This document shows, piece after piece, positions 25,545 to 34,969 of a stretch of 64,000 nucleotides of DNA. Origin of the DNA: Bacteroidales bacterium. Lineage in GTDB: Bacteria > Bacteroidota > Bacteroidia > Bacteroidales > VadinHA17. Positions within the stretch are counted from its first letter, which is position 1; each line of letters begins with the position of its first letter. Made by a program: the position numbers and the translations under genes. The stretch covers positions 682,001-746,000 of the forward strand of contig JADJLX010000005.1 of the NCBI GenBank assembly GCA_016709865.1, in the 5' to 3' direction. Below the pieces are notes generated by a model. It was not told where the DNA came from. It searched no databases and was given only the letters and a program-made list of their open reading frames with translations.

Positions 25545-26708
25545 TTACACTTTTTCAAACATAAGCAGTATCTCTCTGATGATGAATTCAGCTGTCTTTC
25601 CATCACCATAGAATCCAGGATAATCATATAATTTCTGAGAATCAATGAAATTCAGGAATTCGTTTCTTATTTTCATGGGGTCGGCATCTGTTAAACGTGC
25701 TGTTCCATTTGTCACAAGTTCAGTCCATTCAGTCTCTTTTCTCAGAACTATACATGGTTTTTTAAAGAAATGTGATTCCTTCTGAACTCCGCCTGAATCT
25801 GTAATAATCATCCTGCAATTCTTCTCAAGAAGTATCATTTCAAGAAAAGAGACCGGTGGAATTATTTTAATTAAAGGGCTCGTGCAAAGCTCATCGTAAA
25901 GTTTTTCAAGTCGTGACTTAAGTGAGATAAGTGTACGCGGATGAAAAGGCATAACCATTTTCAGATTCTTTTCCTCACCCAAAGTCTTCAGTGTAACGAG
26001 TATTTCCTTAAGCCGTTCAATATCGTCTGTATTGGTGTCTCTGTGAATTGTAACAAGAACAAAGTTGTCTTTTTCAAGAGATAGCTCCTTAAGAAAAGAT
26101 GATTTCTTCTTTTCAGCCAATCCGGCAAAAAACAATGTATTGTCATACATTATGTCGCCAGTGAAATAGATCTTAGGATTATCAACCGTATAAGGAGGAC
26201 TGTTTTCAGGCCGGAATCCTTCAGCCATAAGATTCTTAAAAGCTGTATTTGTAGGTGCAAAGAGAAGTGTGGAAGCATGATCACTTACAATCCTGTTTAA
26301 TTCCTCCGGCATCGTCTTGTTGAATGAACGCAATCCTGCCTCGATATGTATAATCGGGTAATGGAGCTTTGAAGCAGCAAGCGCACCTGCAAGAGTTGAA
26401 TTAGTATCACCATATAAAACCACACAGTCTGGTTTCTCCTCATTAAGAACATCTTCAATTCCTGTAAGCATCATAGCTGTCTGTTTTCCATGACCAGCTG
26501 ATCCCACCCCCAGGTTATAATGAGGTTTATGTATTTCAAGCTCATCAAAAAAGATATCTGACATTTCCTTATCATAGTGCTGACCGGTATGAACGATAAT
26601 CTCCCTGATTTCACCTGAAAAGTGCTTCCGTATTGCCCTGCTTATGGCTGATGCTTTAATTATCTGAGGACGAGCTCCTACTATATTGAGAAGTTTTATA
26701 TGAGGCAT
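25545..26708 (-). CDS. wecB: Non-hydrolysing UDP-N-acetylglucosamine 2-epimerase
   Basis: 387 residues from the ATG at 26708; a TTG at 26717 is less likely. Family signatures: VGARPQIIKASAI (early), VHTGQHYDKEMSD, VVLYGDTNSTLAG, HIEAGLRSFNKTMPEE, and TIHRDTNTD. RMIITDSGGVQKES carries the UDP-binding and allosteric residues. It interconverts UDP-GlcNAc and UDP-ManNAc in the cytoplasm. First gene of the minus-strand polysaccharide run after the rny terminator, so its promoter must lie in the short space 26709-26776, where no clear consensus was seen. Confidence 0.92.
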   Translation of the reverse strand: MPHIKLLNIVGARPQIIKASAISRAIRKHFSGEIREIIVHTGQHYDKEMSDIFFDELEIHKPHYNLGVGSAGHGKQTAMMLTGIEDVLNEEKPDCVVLYGDTNSTLAGALAASKLHYPIIHIEAGLRSFNKTMPEELNRIVSDHASTLLFAPTNTAFKNLMAEGFRPENSPPYTVDNPKIYFTGDIMYDNTLFFAGLAEKKKSSFLKELSLEKDNFVLVTIHRDTNTDDIERLKEILVTLKTLGEEKNLKMVMPFHPRTLISLKSRLEKLYDELCTSPLIKIIPPVSFLEMILLEKNCRMIITDSGGVQKESHFFKKPCIVLRKETEWTELVTNGTARLTDADPMKIRNEFLNFIDSQKLYDYPGFYGDGKTAEFIIREILLMFEKV

Positions 26709-26776
26709 TGATTTCAATGATTTTTATCAGACTTTAAAGATAAAAAAACATTAATGTTTCCAAAAGTTAATTAAAC

Positions 26777-26803
26777 AAAAAAGGCATCTGTTTGACAGAT
26801 GCC
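26777..26803 (-). terminator. Rho-independent terminator of rny
   Basis: An 8-base-pair stem (GGCATCTG / CAGATGCC) with a 5-base loop is followed on the minus strand by six T. It begins about 20 bases after the rny stop. Confidence 0.9.
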
Positions 26804-26823
26804 CTGATTTATTGTATGAATCG

Positions 26824-28389
26824 CTACTTGGCGTAATTAACCGCCCTTGTTTCGCGGATTACCGTAATTTTAATCTGACCCGGATATGTCATCTCATTCT
26901 GAATCTTTCTGGCGATCTCAAACGACAGACCTTCAGCCTCTTTGTCGTTTACTTTTTCAGCACCTACTATAACACGAAGTTCCCTTCCTGCCTGTATTGC
27001 ATATGTTTTTGTAACACCAGGGTACTGAAGAGCGAGTGATTCAAGTTCTTTCAATCGCTTGATATATGATTCCACAACCTCACGACGTGCACCAGGACGT
27101 GCCCCGGAGATAGCATCACAAACCTGAACAATCGGTGCAAGAAGAGTAGTCATTTCAGTCTCATCATGATGCGAGCCGATAGCATTACAAATTTCCGGTT
27201 TCTCCTTATACTTCTCAGCCATCTTCATTCCGAGTATTGCATGCGGCAATTCCGGCTCATCATCAGGCACTTTGCCAATATCATGAAGCAGACCGGCTCT
27301 CTTCGCAAGTTTTGGATTTAGTCCAAGTTCAGCTGCCATTATTGCACAAAGATTCGCAACTTCACGCGAGTGCATCAACAGGTTTTGTCCGTATGAAGAC
27401 CTGTATTTCATTTTTCCGATTAACCTTATAAGTTCCGGATGCAGTCCGTGTATTCCTAAGTCGATTGTAGTTCTTTTTCCTATCTCAAGGATCTCTTCCT
27501 CAACCTGTTTCCTGGTCTTCTCAACCATCTCTTCAATTCTGGCAGGGTGAATCCTTCCATCAGTAACAAGCTGATGAAGAGCCAGTCTGGCTACTTCGCG
27601 TCTGATCGGATCAAAAGCAGAGAGTACAATTGCTTCAGGAGTATCATCAACAATTATCTCCACACCGGTAGCTGCTTCAAGAGCACGGATATTCCGACCT
27701 TCCCTGCCTATAATTCTGCCTTTCATTTCATCTGACTCGATATGAAAAACAGTAACTGCATTCTCAATTGCGTTCTCAGCAGCAACTCGCTGAATTGTCT
27801 GTACTACAATTCTTTTGGCTTCTTTATTGGCAGTCATCTTGGCTTCATCAAGAATCTCATTAACATAAGACATTGCTCCTGTCTTAGCTTCTTCTTTTAA
27901 AGACTCTATTAGATGATTCTTTGCTTCCTCTGCAGAGAAACCGGAGATAGCTTCAAGCTGTTCAACCTGCTGCCTGTGTGCTTTTTCAAGCTCTTCTGAT
28001 TTCTTTTCTACAAGTTCAAGCTGACTGGTCAGGTTTTCACGAATTGCATCCGCTTCATTCTTTTTCCGCTGAGCTTCTTCGATCTTCTGCGACAGAGCCT
28101 GTTCTTTTTGTTTGATCCTGTTCTCAGCCTGATTTATCCAGTTATTCTTCTCATTAATTACTTTCTCATGCTCTGTTTTGAGCTGAAGAAATCTTTCTTT
28201 TGCCTGAAGTATCTTTTCTTTTCTTGTTACTTCAGCTTCGGCTTCAGCCTCACTTATTATTTTACGGCTTTTATTTCTTAAAGCCAGCTGCCAGATAAAG
28301 TAAGAGGCCCCGAAGCCAATTACCATCGCTGATATGCTTATTATTATCAGCAGCCCGTTAGATATTGTTCCTATTATTAAAGTCATCAT
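26824..28389 (-). CDS. rny: Ribonuclease Y
   Basis: 521 residues, normal length. One N-terminal membrane helix (about residues 5-30), a long charged coiled coil (about 35-200), a KH domain with [17 protein letters not shown], and an HD phosphodiesterase domain with [13 protein letters not shown] and IGSHHDE. It anchors at the membrane and starts mRNA decay by endonucleolytic cutting. The first codon of the longest frame is TTG; one of the two following ATGs (28389, 28386) is the likely start. It is the last gene of the zapB-like/zapA/6S RNA unit and ends in a strong terminator. Confidence 0.95.
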   Translation of the reverse strand: MMTLIIGTISNGLLIIISISAMVIGFGASYFIWQLALRNKSRKIISEAEAEAEVTRKEKILQAKERFLQLKTEHEKVINEKNNWINQAENRIKQKEQALSQKIEEAQRKKNEADAIRENLTSQLELVEKKSEELEKAHRQQVEQLEAISGFSAEEAKNHLIESLKEEAKTGAMSYVNEILDEAKMTANKEAKRIVVQTIQRVAAENAIENAVTVFHIESDEMKGRIIGREGRNIRALEAATGVEIIVDDTPEAIVLSAFDPIRREVARLALHQLVTDGRIHPARIEEMVEKTRKQVEEEILEIGKRTTIDLGIHGLHPELIRLIGKMKYRSSYGQNLLMHSREVANLCAIMAAELGLNPKLAKRAGLLHDIGKVPDDEPELPHAILGMKMAEKYKEKPEICNAIGSHHDETEMTTLLAPIVQVCDAISGARPGARREVVESYIKRLKELESLALQYPGVTKTYAIQAGRELRVIVGAEKVNDKEAEGLSFEIARKIQNEMTYPGQIKITVIRETRAVNYAK

Positions 28390-28420
28390 CAATCGTATTT
28401 AGTATATATATAATAAAAAA

Positions 28421-28615
28421 CCCGCAAAGTTCCTCCAGATTTTATAAAACCCCATGTCTTAATGGCTGGAGCTACTAATCCAGCTCGGACGTCCACTGTT
28501 CCGAACCTAATCGGAAGCCCGACGAATCGGGATGAGGCCTGTCCTACCTGAACTAAGGGTTGCTCCAAAGTTTTAACTGTTGAGTTTCAAAAATGAATGA
28601 AGAAACAATGCGGGC
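28421..28615 (-). ncRNA. ssrS: 6S RNA candidate between zapA and rny
   Basis: About 195 nucleotides. The 5' end (GCCCGCATTGTTTCTTC at 28615 downward) pairs with the 3' end (GGAGGAACTTTGCGGG, ending at 28421) to form a 16-bp closing stem with one 2 x 2 internal loop and two G-U pairs. Six T follow as in a terminator. Inside are hairpins GCTGGA..TCCAGC (about 28464-28483) and CCCGATTCGTCGGG (about 28517-28530). Length, long closing stem, open middle and location directly after zapA all fit 6S RNA, which binds RNA polymerase in stationary phase. In Proteobacteria ssrS also follows zapA. Assignment rests on structure and synteny; no covariance search was run. Confidence 0.78.
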
Positions 28616-28642
28616 AATTTAATTTTATTTGAAAGAACGCTG

Positions 28643-28936
28643 TTACTCTTTTGTCTCAAGTACTGAATCAATTTTCAGTATCAGTTCTTTTAAGGTGTCG
28701 GGAAGGTAATCATTTTCAAGTTTTTCTTCTTCTTCTGTGAGTTTAATCACATACTGGAGAGCAGCCATAGCCAGAAAATCCTGTACATCCTTATCGGTGT
28801 ACCGCTGCTTATACTGCAGCACTTTCTCGTTAATCATTCTCGCCGCTTTCCTGATCTTCTCCTCATTTTCCCGTTCAACCTTCAATGGATAATATCTGTC
28901 CGCCACATTAACCCTGATTGAAAGCTTATCATCCAT
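28643..28936 (-). CDS. zapA: Cell division protein ZapA
   Basis: 97 residues. The N-terminal strand region LSIRVNVADRYYPLKVER and the helix with NEEKIRKAARMINEKVLQYK match ZapA, as does the C-terminal coiled coil (about 60-97). It binds and bundles FtsZ. It starts 9 bases after the coiled-coil gene upstream and ends 28 bases before the 6S RNA candidate, so the RNA is probably processed from or overlaps the same transcript. Short and divergent, but the synteny with rny supports it. Confidence 0.88.
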   Translation of the reverse strand: MDDKLSIRVNVADRYYPLKVERENEEKIRKAARMINEKVLQYKQRYTDKDVQDFLAMAALQYVIKLTEEEEKLENDYLPDTLKELILKIDSVLETKE

Positions 28937-28945
28937 TGTTATATC

Positions 28946-29239
28946 TTATCTGTTTAAAAGAGCAACACATTTGTCAATTTCCCGCACTAGTTCTGTAATC
29001 TTCTTCTTCGCTTCCGGGGCGTTTCCGCCATCACCCAACAATGCTCCTGATAATTTAACACGCTCGTATTTAATTTCCAATTCTTTAATCTTTTCATCAC
29101 GTTCCTGAAGCATGGCTTTTAAGACTTCATTCCCGTTTTTAAGTTCTGTTATCTCCGACTTAAGGCTGCTGTACCGATTTATTAATTCATCAAGTTTTCT
29201 GTTTAAAATAATTAATTCATCGTAACCCTGACCGGACAT
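28946..29239 (-). CDS. Small coiled-coil protein, ZapB-like
   Basis: 97 residues, almost all predicted coiled coil: heptad-like charged/hydrophobic pattern from LIILNRKLDELINRY through ELEIKYERVKLSGALL. The C-terminal ITELVREIDKCVALLNR is the conserved tail found in the Bacteroidota gene that precedes zapA. Probably a cytoplasmic division-associated partner of ZapA by position. Function is not proven by the sequence. First gene of the unit; a consensus promoter lies 17-47 bases upstream. Confidence 0.75.
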   Translation of the reverse strand: MSGQGYDELIILNRKLDELINRYSSLKSEITELKNGNEVLKAMLQERDEKIKELEIKYERVKLSGALLGDGGNAPEAKKKITELVREIDKCVALLNR

Positions 29240-29255
29240 AATAAAATCTTTAGTA

Positions 29256-29286
29256 CAAAATTAGCATAGTTAATGATATTTTCAAA
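29256..29286 (-). promoter_or_regulatory. Bacteroidota-type promoter for the zapB-like/zapA/6S/rny unit
   Basis: Minus strand: TTTG (29286-29283), exactly 19 bases, then TAATTTTG (29263-29256), a full match to TTTG-N19-TAnnTTTG. Transcription would begin near 29250, about ten bases before the start codon at 29239. Confidence 0.78.
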
Positions 29287-29302
29287 AATTTGAACGAAAT
29301 AG

Positions 29303-29333
29303 TTTGTCTGAATGACCCGGAAGTATAGCTTTG
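29303..29333 (+). promoter_or_regulatory. Bacteroidota-type promoter for the M23 peptidase gene
   Basis: TTTG at 29303-29306, 19 bases, TAGCTTTG at 29326-29333: full consensus. It is divergent from, and only 16 bases away from, the promoter of the zap unit. The start codon is at 29363. Confidence 0.78.
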
Positions 29334-29362
29334 CACCTGTGAAAGATTAAACACATGAATCT

Positions 29363-31084
29363 ATGGTTATGTTAAGACTCCTTTTTATCAGTATATTGTT
29401 TTTCAGCACATTATCAGATTTTTCAAAAGATAATACGACCTTTATATCTCCGGTTAAAATTCCTCTTCTGCTTTCCGCGAATTTCGGGGAACTAAGAATT
29501 GATCATTACCATTCCGGATTAGATATAAAAACACAGGGGACAATAGGCAAGGAAGTAGTATCTGCAGCAGATGGTTTCATTTATCGTATAAGCGTATCAC
29601 CAGGCGGTTTCGGCAAAGCTTTGTACGTAAGACATGCATCAGGGTACTCAACAGTTTATGGTCATCTCGACAGATTCACCCCGGCAATAGATGAATTTGT
29701 CAAATCCCAGCAATATGAGAAAAAGAGTTTCCTGGTCACTCTTTTTCCTGCAAGAGATAAATTTCCTGTAAAACAGGGTGAAGTAATAGCATATTCAGGC
29801 AACTCAGGAAGTTCTGCAGGTCCTCATCTTCACTACGAAATCAGAAAATCAGAAAGTGAAATTCCTGTAAATCCGTTAATGTTTGATTTTGGAACAGGCG
29901 ACGATATAGTTCCGATAATTGATAAATTATCGATCTATCCGATAAACAGATACTCTTTTATTAATGGGAAACAGAGCATTAAAAAAATTGAAGTAAGTGG
30001 AGGCCATGGAAACTATTACATCCCAAAAGAGAACGAGATTGTGATCAGTGGACTTGCAGGATTTGGGATCAAAGCTTATGACCTTCTGAACGACAGCTAT
30101 AACAAGTGTGCTGTGTATTCAATTGAACTTACAATTGATAGTATACCAGTATTTAAGTATATTATGGACGAGTTCTCTTTCAATGAATCGAGATATATAA
30201 ACAGTCATATTGACTATGAGACTTACATGAGGGAAAATACATATTTCGAGAGGACTTTCATTCTGCCAAACGACAAACTGGGCAATTATAAAGATGCTGT
30301 TAACAGAGGAATTTTCAACTTCAATGATGATAACGTTCATAAAGTACAGATCACTGTTGCAGATGCGCACTATAATAAATCAGTATTGTCTTTTAATGTC
30401 CGGTCGCAGACTGCAAAACCTGCAAATGTTTTAAAAACAGGGGATCAGAACTTTAAAATAATGCCGTATAACAGGACAAACAGATTTTCAGATGAGGATA
30501 TTGCAGTAACAATCCCTTCCGGGGCGCTGTACGATACACTGCGTTTCGCCTATAAAAAGAATACGGGCAACAGCCAGATGCTATCGGATGTGCATGAAGT
30601 CCATAATAAATTTACTCCGGTCCACAAACCAATTGTCATTTCAATCAAACCGAAAACAGTACCAGCGGGGAAAGAATCCAAAATGATGGTGGTTCAGCTT
30701 TCTGACGATCTTAAGAAAAGTGCGCTCAACAGTAGCTGGAAGGAAGGGTTTCTTACAGCAGAAGCGTCTTCTTTTGGTAACTTTTTCATTGGGATAGATA
30801 CTGTTCCACCTGTAATATCTTCTAACGGTCTTGTTTCCGGAGCAGATCTTTCAGATAAAAAGGAGGTAAGAATAAAAATCAGTGATGACTTTTCAGGAAT
30901 AAGAACTTATGAACCAACAATCGATGGCAACTGGGTTCTTTTTGAGTATGACCAGAAAAACAATGTCATCATTCACAGGTTTGATGAAAAGAGAATTAAG
31001 AAAAATTCAAAGCACAGCCTCTCTTTGAAGGTTACAGATAATAAGGACAATTCAAGCTTTTACAGTTGCGATTTCACATGGTAG
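29363..31084 (+). CDS. M23-family metallopeptidase (exported)
   Basis: 573 residues with an N-terminal signal peptide (about 1-20, LRLLFISILFFSTLS). The LytM domain at about 50-170 has all zinc and catalytic motifs: DHYHSGLDI, the YGHLDRF strand, and GPHLHYEIR. The remaining 400 residues are beta-rich with an Ig/FN3-like end (about 480-573, ISDDFSGIRTYEPTIDG) and no motif I can name. The domain cuts peptidoglycan cross-links or acts as an activator of other hydrolases in the periplasm. It lies opposite the division gene zapA across a shared promoter region. Confidence 0.9.
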   Translation: MVMLRLLFISILFFSTLSDFSKDNTTFISPVKIPLLLSANFGELRIDHYHSGLDIKTQGTIGKEVVSAADGFIYRISVSPGGFGKALYVRHASGYSTVYGHLDRFTPAIDEFVKSQQYEKKSFLVTLFPARDKFPVKQGEVIAYSGNSGSSAGPHLHYEIRKSESEIPVNPLMFDFGTGDDIVPIIDKLSIYPINRYSFINGKQSIKKIEVSGGHGNYYIPKENEIVISGLAGFGIKAYDLLNDSYNKCAVYSIELTIDSIPVFKYIMDEFSFNESRYINSHIDYETYMRENTYFERTFILPNDKLGNYKDAVNRGIFNFNDDNVHKVQITVADAHYNKSVLSFNVRSQTAKPANVLKTGDQNFKIMPYNRTNRFSDEDIAVTIPSGALYDTLRFAYKKNTGNSQMLSDVHEVHNKFTPVHKPIVISIKPKTVPAGKESKMMVVQLSDDLKKSALNSSWKEGFLTAEASSFGNFFIGIDTVPPVISSNGLVSGADLSDKKEVRIKISDDFSGIRTYEPTIDGNWVLFEYDQKNNVIIHRFDEKRIKKNSKHSLSLKVTDNKDNSSFYSCDFTW

Positions 31085-31140
31085 AATATCTGATAACCGC
31101 AAATAATTGGATAGGCGGATAATTATGACTACCTTTGACC

Positions 31141-31332
31141 ATGCAAGAAAAAAAGCCAACAGTTTTTAAAACTCCCGACATTACAAAAATGCAGGAAGTC
31201 GTAATCAATTACAGAACCAAGATTTACATAGCAGTAGGTGCTGATCCGGAAGAAGCACGTGAGCGTTATCAGGCACGCCAGGATGCTAAAGGCAAAGTAC
31301 TTATTATGGGTAAAAAACCATCACTCTCCTAG
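31141..31332 (+). CDS. Conserved small protein of unknown function
   Basis: 63 residues from the ATG at 31141 (a TTG two codons earlier is unlikely). Hydrophilic; contains YIAVGADPEEARERYQAR and a basic, Ser-ending tail (MGKKPSLS). No signal, no membrane segment, no domain I recognise. It lies 56 bases after the M23 gene on the same strand and before a convergent gene. A good start codon and protein-like composition support it as real. Confidence 0.55.
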   Translation: MQEKKPTVFKTPDITKMQEVVINYRTKIYIAVGADPEEARERYQARQDAKGKVLIMGKKPSLS

Positions 31333-31358
31333 CTGTTTTATCTGCTAAATCTTATTGA

Positions 31359-32255
31359 TCAGTTGATTTTCGAAGGATAGACTCCTTTATTTATCATTTT
31401 ATTGATGCTGTCAACAACAAATGGTTTATCTTCCCTGTAGGTAACTCCAAACCACCTTTCATTGCTCATCAGTATCTTAATAGTAATCTCTCCGTTTTTG
31501 ACGAATTTATCGACTGAAGTAGGTATGTCAAGTTCTGCTTTCAGATCGTTCCCACTTTTGTTAATGAAGTTTTTGAACTCAGAACCCAGGAAGTCATAAC
31601 ATGATGGCTTGAATCCCCAAAGGTTCATTGAAACAACTTCCTCACCTGTAAATTTCTGTACTGAACCATCAGGAGAAACAACCTTTGCTCCATCTGCTGT
31701 CTTTTCAATCTGACGTGTCTCAACAATATCCTTCAGCAAACCATTGGCAACACCACAAACTCCCCTGTTTACATGACCATGTTCCGAAAGTGTATTTTTT
31801 AATTTGTAACCAACTATGCAGTAACAATTTGGATCTTTGTCATTTACAAGAAAATCATGAAGAGTCTTAAACGATTCAACGCCATAATAATCATCAGCGT
31901 TAATTACTCCAAAAGGCTCTTTTATTTTGCTTGCGGTTACAAGTATTGCATGACTTGTACCCCATGGCTTTTGTCTTTCCGGATTAACCTTCACTCCTTC
32001 AGGAAGATTTGTAATCTCCTGAAAAACATAATCAACTTCTATTTTGCCTTTAAGCTTTTTAACAAACCGCTCTTTAACCTGTTCCTCTATATCCCGCCTT
32101 ATAACAAAAACAATCTTACCGAATCCGGCACGTATTGCATCATAAATAGAATAGTCAATAATCGTTTCGCCGGAAGGTCCTACTTCGTCAAGTTGCTTAT
32201 TGCCACCATAGCGGGTTCCCATTCCTGCTGCAAGTACTAAAAGAGTTGGTTTCAT
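31359..32255 (-). CDS. Sugar nucleotidyltransferase-like protein
   Basis: 298 residues from the ATG at 32255. The nucleotidyltransferase signature AAGMGTRYGGNKQLDEVG (residues about 10-27) departs from the GlmU/RmlA form (GxGTRxxPxT): a Gly-Gly-Asn-Lys loop replaces it. VINADDYYG holds the metal Asp pair. VSMNLWGF and PTSVDKFVKNG follow. Such proteins are common in Bacteroidota next to phosphotransferases, acting on sugar 1-phosphates. Substrate not known. Single gene here, divergent from cutC. Confidence 0.78.
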   Translation of the reverse strand: MKPTLLVLAAGMGTRYGGNKQLDEVGPSGETIIDYSIYDAIRAGFGKIVFVIRRDIEEQVKERFVKKLKGKIEVDYVFQEITNLPEGVKVNPERQKPWGTSHAILVTASKIKEPFGVINADDYYGVESFKTLHDFLVNDKDPNCYCIVGYKLKNTLSEHGHVNRGVCGVANGLLKDIVETRQIEKTADGAKVVSPDGSVQKFTGEEVVSMNLWGFKPSCYDFLGSEFKNFINKSGNDLKAELDIPTSVDKFVKNGEITIKILMSNERWFGVTYREDKPFVVDSINKMINKGVYPSKIN

Positions 32256-32308
32256 AGTCAATGGTTTTTATGTGCCACAATTATAAAGAAAAAATAGTAT
32301 ATTTAAAA

Positions 32309-33055
32309 ATGAAATTCAAGCTTGAAATTTGTGTCGATACTGTCGAATCAGCAATCACAGCTCAGGAAGCCGGTGCCGATCGTATTGAATTATGTGACAA
32401 CCTTGCAGAGGGAGGAACAACACCCGGACCAGGAACCATTGCTTCGGCAAGAAATAATCTTACAATTGCCATACATGCTATAATCAGACCGCGTGGAGGA
32501 GATTTCCTCTATACAGACCTTGAGTATGACATAATGAGAAGAGATATAGAATATTGCGGGGAACTTGGAATAGATGGCATCGTGTTGGGCATCCTCAGAT
32601 CAAACGGGGAGATTGATATCGAACGTACTGCACGGCTTATTGAATTCGCACAACCCATGTCAGCTACATTCCACAGAGCTTTTGATATGTGTCCTGATCC
32701 TGTAAAGGGACTGGAGGACGTCATAGACACAGGAGCTGCCAGACTACTTACTTCGGGACAAAAATACAAAGCAGCAGATGGCGTAAGTCTGATAAGTGAG
32801 CTGGTAAGAAGAGCCGGCAACAGAATCATAATCATGCCCGGAAGCGGAATAAATAATTCAAATATATCTGCTATTGCAAAATCCACAAATGCAATTGAGT
32901 TCCATACAACTGCCAGAAAAACAATTGAAAGCGAAATGATTTTCAGACAAACGGCAGTTTCAATGGGAGGAATACCAGGAATTCCTGAATACTCAAGAAA
33001 AGTTGCTGATTATGAGATGATAAGAGACATAATCAATTCTCTCAATCTTATTTAA
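32309..33055 (+). CDS. cutC: CutC family protein
   Basis: 248 residues from the ATG at 32309 (MKFKLEICVDTVESAITA), the family start; the longer frame from 32261 is not typical. TIM-barrel motifs: AGADRIELCDNLAEGGTTPG, IIRPRGGDFLYTDLEYD, FHRAFDMCPDPVKGLE, RLLTSGQK, IIIMPGSGINNSNI and EFHTTAR. The family was named for copper homeostasis, but its biochemical role is unclear; the copper link is disputed. Cytoplasmic. Followed by a strong inverted repeat. Confidence 0.9.
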   Translation: MKFKLEICVDTVESAITAQEAGADRIELCDNLAEGGTTPGPGTIASARNNLTIAIHAIIRPRGGDFLYTDLEYDIMRRDIEYCGELGIDGIVLGILRSNGEIDIERTARLIEFAQPMSATFHRAFDMCPDPVKGLEDVIDTGAARLLTSGQKYKAADGVSLISELVRRAGNRIIIMPGSGINNSNISAIAKSTNAIEFHTTARKTIESEMIFRQTAVSMGGIPGIPEYSRKVADYEMIRDIINSLNLI

Positions 33056-33066
33056 AGCAAAATCCA

Positions 33067-33173
33067 TTAACCACAAAGTACACAAAGGATACTCAAAGTA
33101 CACAAAGGGAAAAAACATTATATTTCTTTGTGACCTTTGTGCAAACCCTTTGTGACCTTTGTGGTTAAAAAGG
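33067..33173. repeat. Inverted repeat of CACAAAG-type units after cutC
   Basis: Left arm ACCACAAAGTACACAAAGG and similar units, right arm CCTTTGTGACCTTTGTGGT. The arms are about 45 bases each and can form a long hairpin. Consensus CACAAAG differs from other loci in the window but follows the same short-unit pattern. Confidence 0.85.
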
Positions 33174-33184
33174 CTCTATTCAGT

Positions 33185-33215
33185 TTTGGAGTTTAATGTA
33201 AACCTGATATCTTTG
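33185..33215 (+). promoter_or_regulatory. Bacteroidota-type promoter for the dipeptidase gene
   Basis: TTTG at 33185-33188, 19 bases, TATCTTTG at 33208-33215: full consensus. The leader to the start codon at 33278 would be about 55 bases. Confidence 0.75.
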
Positions 33216-33277
33216 GAAATTCTAATTCATTAACTTCCAATTAATATAGTATAACATAATTAAAGGTAAATATTATT

Positions 33278-34966
33278 ATGAAAAGAATCATTTCAATACT
33301 CCTGGTAATTATACTATCCGCAGCATTGCCGGATCAGATTAGTAATGCCTGTACCAACTTCCTTATCACAAAAGGAGCCTCAAAAGACGGATCTGTAATG
33401 ATTACATATTCAGCCGATTCGCATGTTTTATATGGAGAATTATACTACTGGCCTGCTAAGAATTGGCCTGCAGGTACCTATGTTGATGTTTACGAGTGGG
33501 ATACAGGTAAGTACCTTGGAAAGATCCCTCAGAAGGCTCACACTTATTCTGTTGTAGGTAATATGAATCAACATCAGTTATCAATCGGTGAAACAACTTT
33601 TGGCGGACGTCCGGAACTTGCTGATTCAACTGCTATAATTGATTATGGTTCACTGATTTACATGACTCTTCAGAGAGCTAAAAATGCCAGAGAAGCTATT
33701 GCTACATTTTCTCAACTCGTTAGTGAGTATGGTTATGCCAGTTCAGGTGAGTCATTTTCAATTGCAGATGCTAATGAGGCATGGATACTTGAACTTATCG
33801 GAAAAGGTCAGGGTAAAAAAGGTGCAGTTTGGGTTGCACGCCGTATTCCTGACGGATACATTTCAGGACATGCTAACCACCCGAGGATAACAACTTTTCC
33901 TCTTGCTGACGGAGTAAAATCGATTACCTCAAAAGATCTGAGCAAAATCAATAATCCGGAGGTTGAGACTGTTTATGCATATGATGTATTTGATGTTGCC
34001 CGCAGTTATGGCTGGTTTGATGGTCAGGATAAAGATTTCAGTTTCAGCGACACCTATGCTCCTCTTGATTTTTCAGGAGCACGATTCTGTGAGGCCAGGG
34101 TTTGGTCAGGATTTAATATGGTGAACAGCCAGATGGGACAGTATCTTGATTATGCCATGGGTGAAAATCTCAAGAACAGAATGCCTTTATGGATCAAGCC
34201 TGATAAAAAACTGGAACCTAAAGATGTAATGGGTATGATGAGAAATTATTATCAGGGAACGCCTATGGATATGACAAAAGATGTTGGTGCCGGACCATTT
34301 GGAAGTACAGTAAGATGGAGACCTATGACATGGGAGGTAGATGGTGTTACCTATCTTCACGAAAGAGCTATTGCAACCCAGCAGACCGGGTTTTCATTTG
34401 TAGCTCAGAGCAGATCATGGCTTCCTGATCCCGTTGGCGGCATTTTCTGGTTTGGCGTAGATGATACATATTACACAGTTTATTCGCCGATGTATTGCGG
34501 AATATCAAAAGTGCCGGAATCATATGCTGTTGGAAATGGTGATATGATGACATTCAGTGAGAATGCAGGTTTCTGGGTATTCAACCAGGTTACCAACTTT
34601 GCGTATACCCGCACCAGGCTGATGATTGATGATATACAGAAGAAACAGTCAGAACTTGAGAATGGATATTTTGCGGAAACTGTAAATGTTGATAAAAAGG
34701 CTTCGGAGCTGTTTAAGAAAAATCCTGCAGATGCTGTTAAATATTTAACAGAATATTCAGTAAAATCAGGTAACAGCACTGTAAGTCAGTGGAAAGAACT
34801 TTACCACTTCCTGTTCACCAAGTATATGGATGGAAATGTGAAGGTTAAACAGCCACTTCCAAAGAACTATAAGTATGTTGTTCCAAAAGTCTCACAGCCA
34901 GGTTACGGTGATGAGTGGAACAGGGTAATTGTTAAGAATACCGGAGATAAGCTGAAGACGAAGTAG
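33278..34966 (+). CDS. C69-family dipeptidase (exported, PepD-like)
   Basis: 562 residues. A signal peptide (1-24) ends in SNA just before CTNFLITKGASKDGS. Cys25 becomes the N-terminal nucleophile, as in Ntn hydrolases of family C69, so the signal cleavage also creates the active site. Other family segments: VVGNMNQHQLSIGETTFGGR, SIADANEAWILELIGKG and ARVWSGFNMVNSQM. The mature enzyme would split dipeptides in the periplasm, fitting an amino-acid-consuming lifestyle. Single-gene unit with its own promoter. Confidence 0.92.
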   Translation: MKRIISILLVIILSAALPDQISNACTNFLITKGASKDGSVMITYSADSHVLYGELYYWPAKNWPAGTYVDVYEWDTGKYLGKIPQKAHTYSVVGNMNQHQLSIGETTFGGRPELADSTAIIDYGSLIYMTLQRAKNAREAIATFSQLVSEYGYASSGESFSIADANEAWILELIGKGQGKKGAVWVARRIPDGYISGHANHPRITTFPLADGVKSITSKDLSKINNPEVETVYAYDVFDVARSYGWFDGQDKDFSFSDTYAPLDFSGARFCEARVWSGFNMVNSQMGQYLDYAMGENLKNRMPLWIKPDKKLEPKDVMGMMRNYYQGTPMDMTKDVGAGPFGSTVRWRPMTWEVDGVTYLHERAIATQQTGFSFVAQSRSWLPDPVGGIFWFGVDDTYYTVYSPMYCGISKVPESYAVGNGDMMTFSENAGFWVFNQVTNFAYTRTRLMIDDIQKKQSELENGYFAETVNVDKKASELFKKNPADAVKYLTEYSVKSGNSTVSQWKELYHFLFTKYMDGNVKVKQPLPKNYKYVVPKVSQPGYGDEWNRVIVKNTGDKLKTK

Positions 34967-34969
34967 AAA

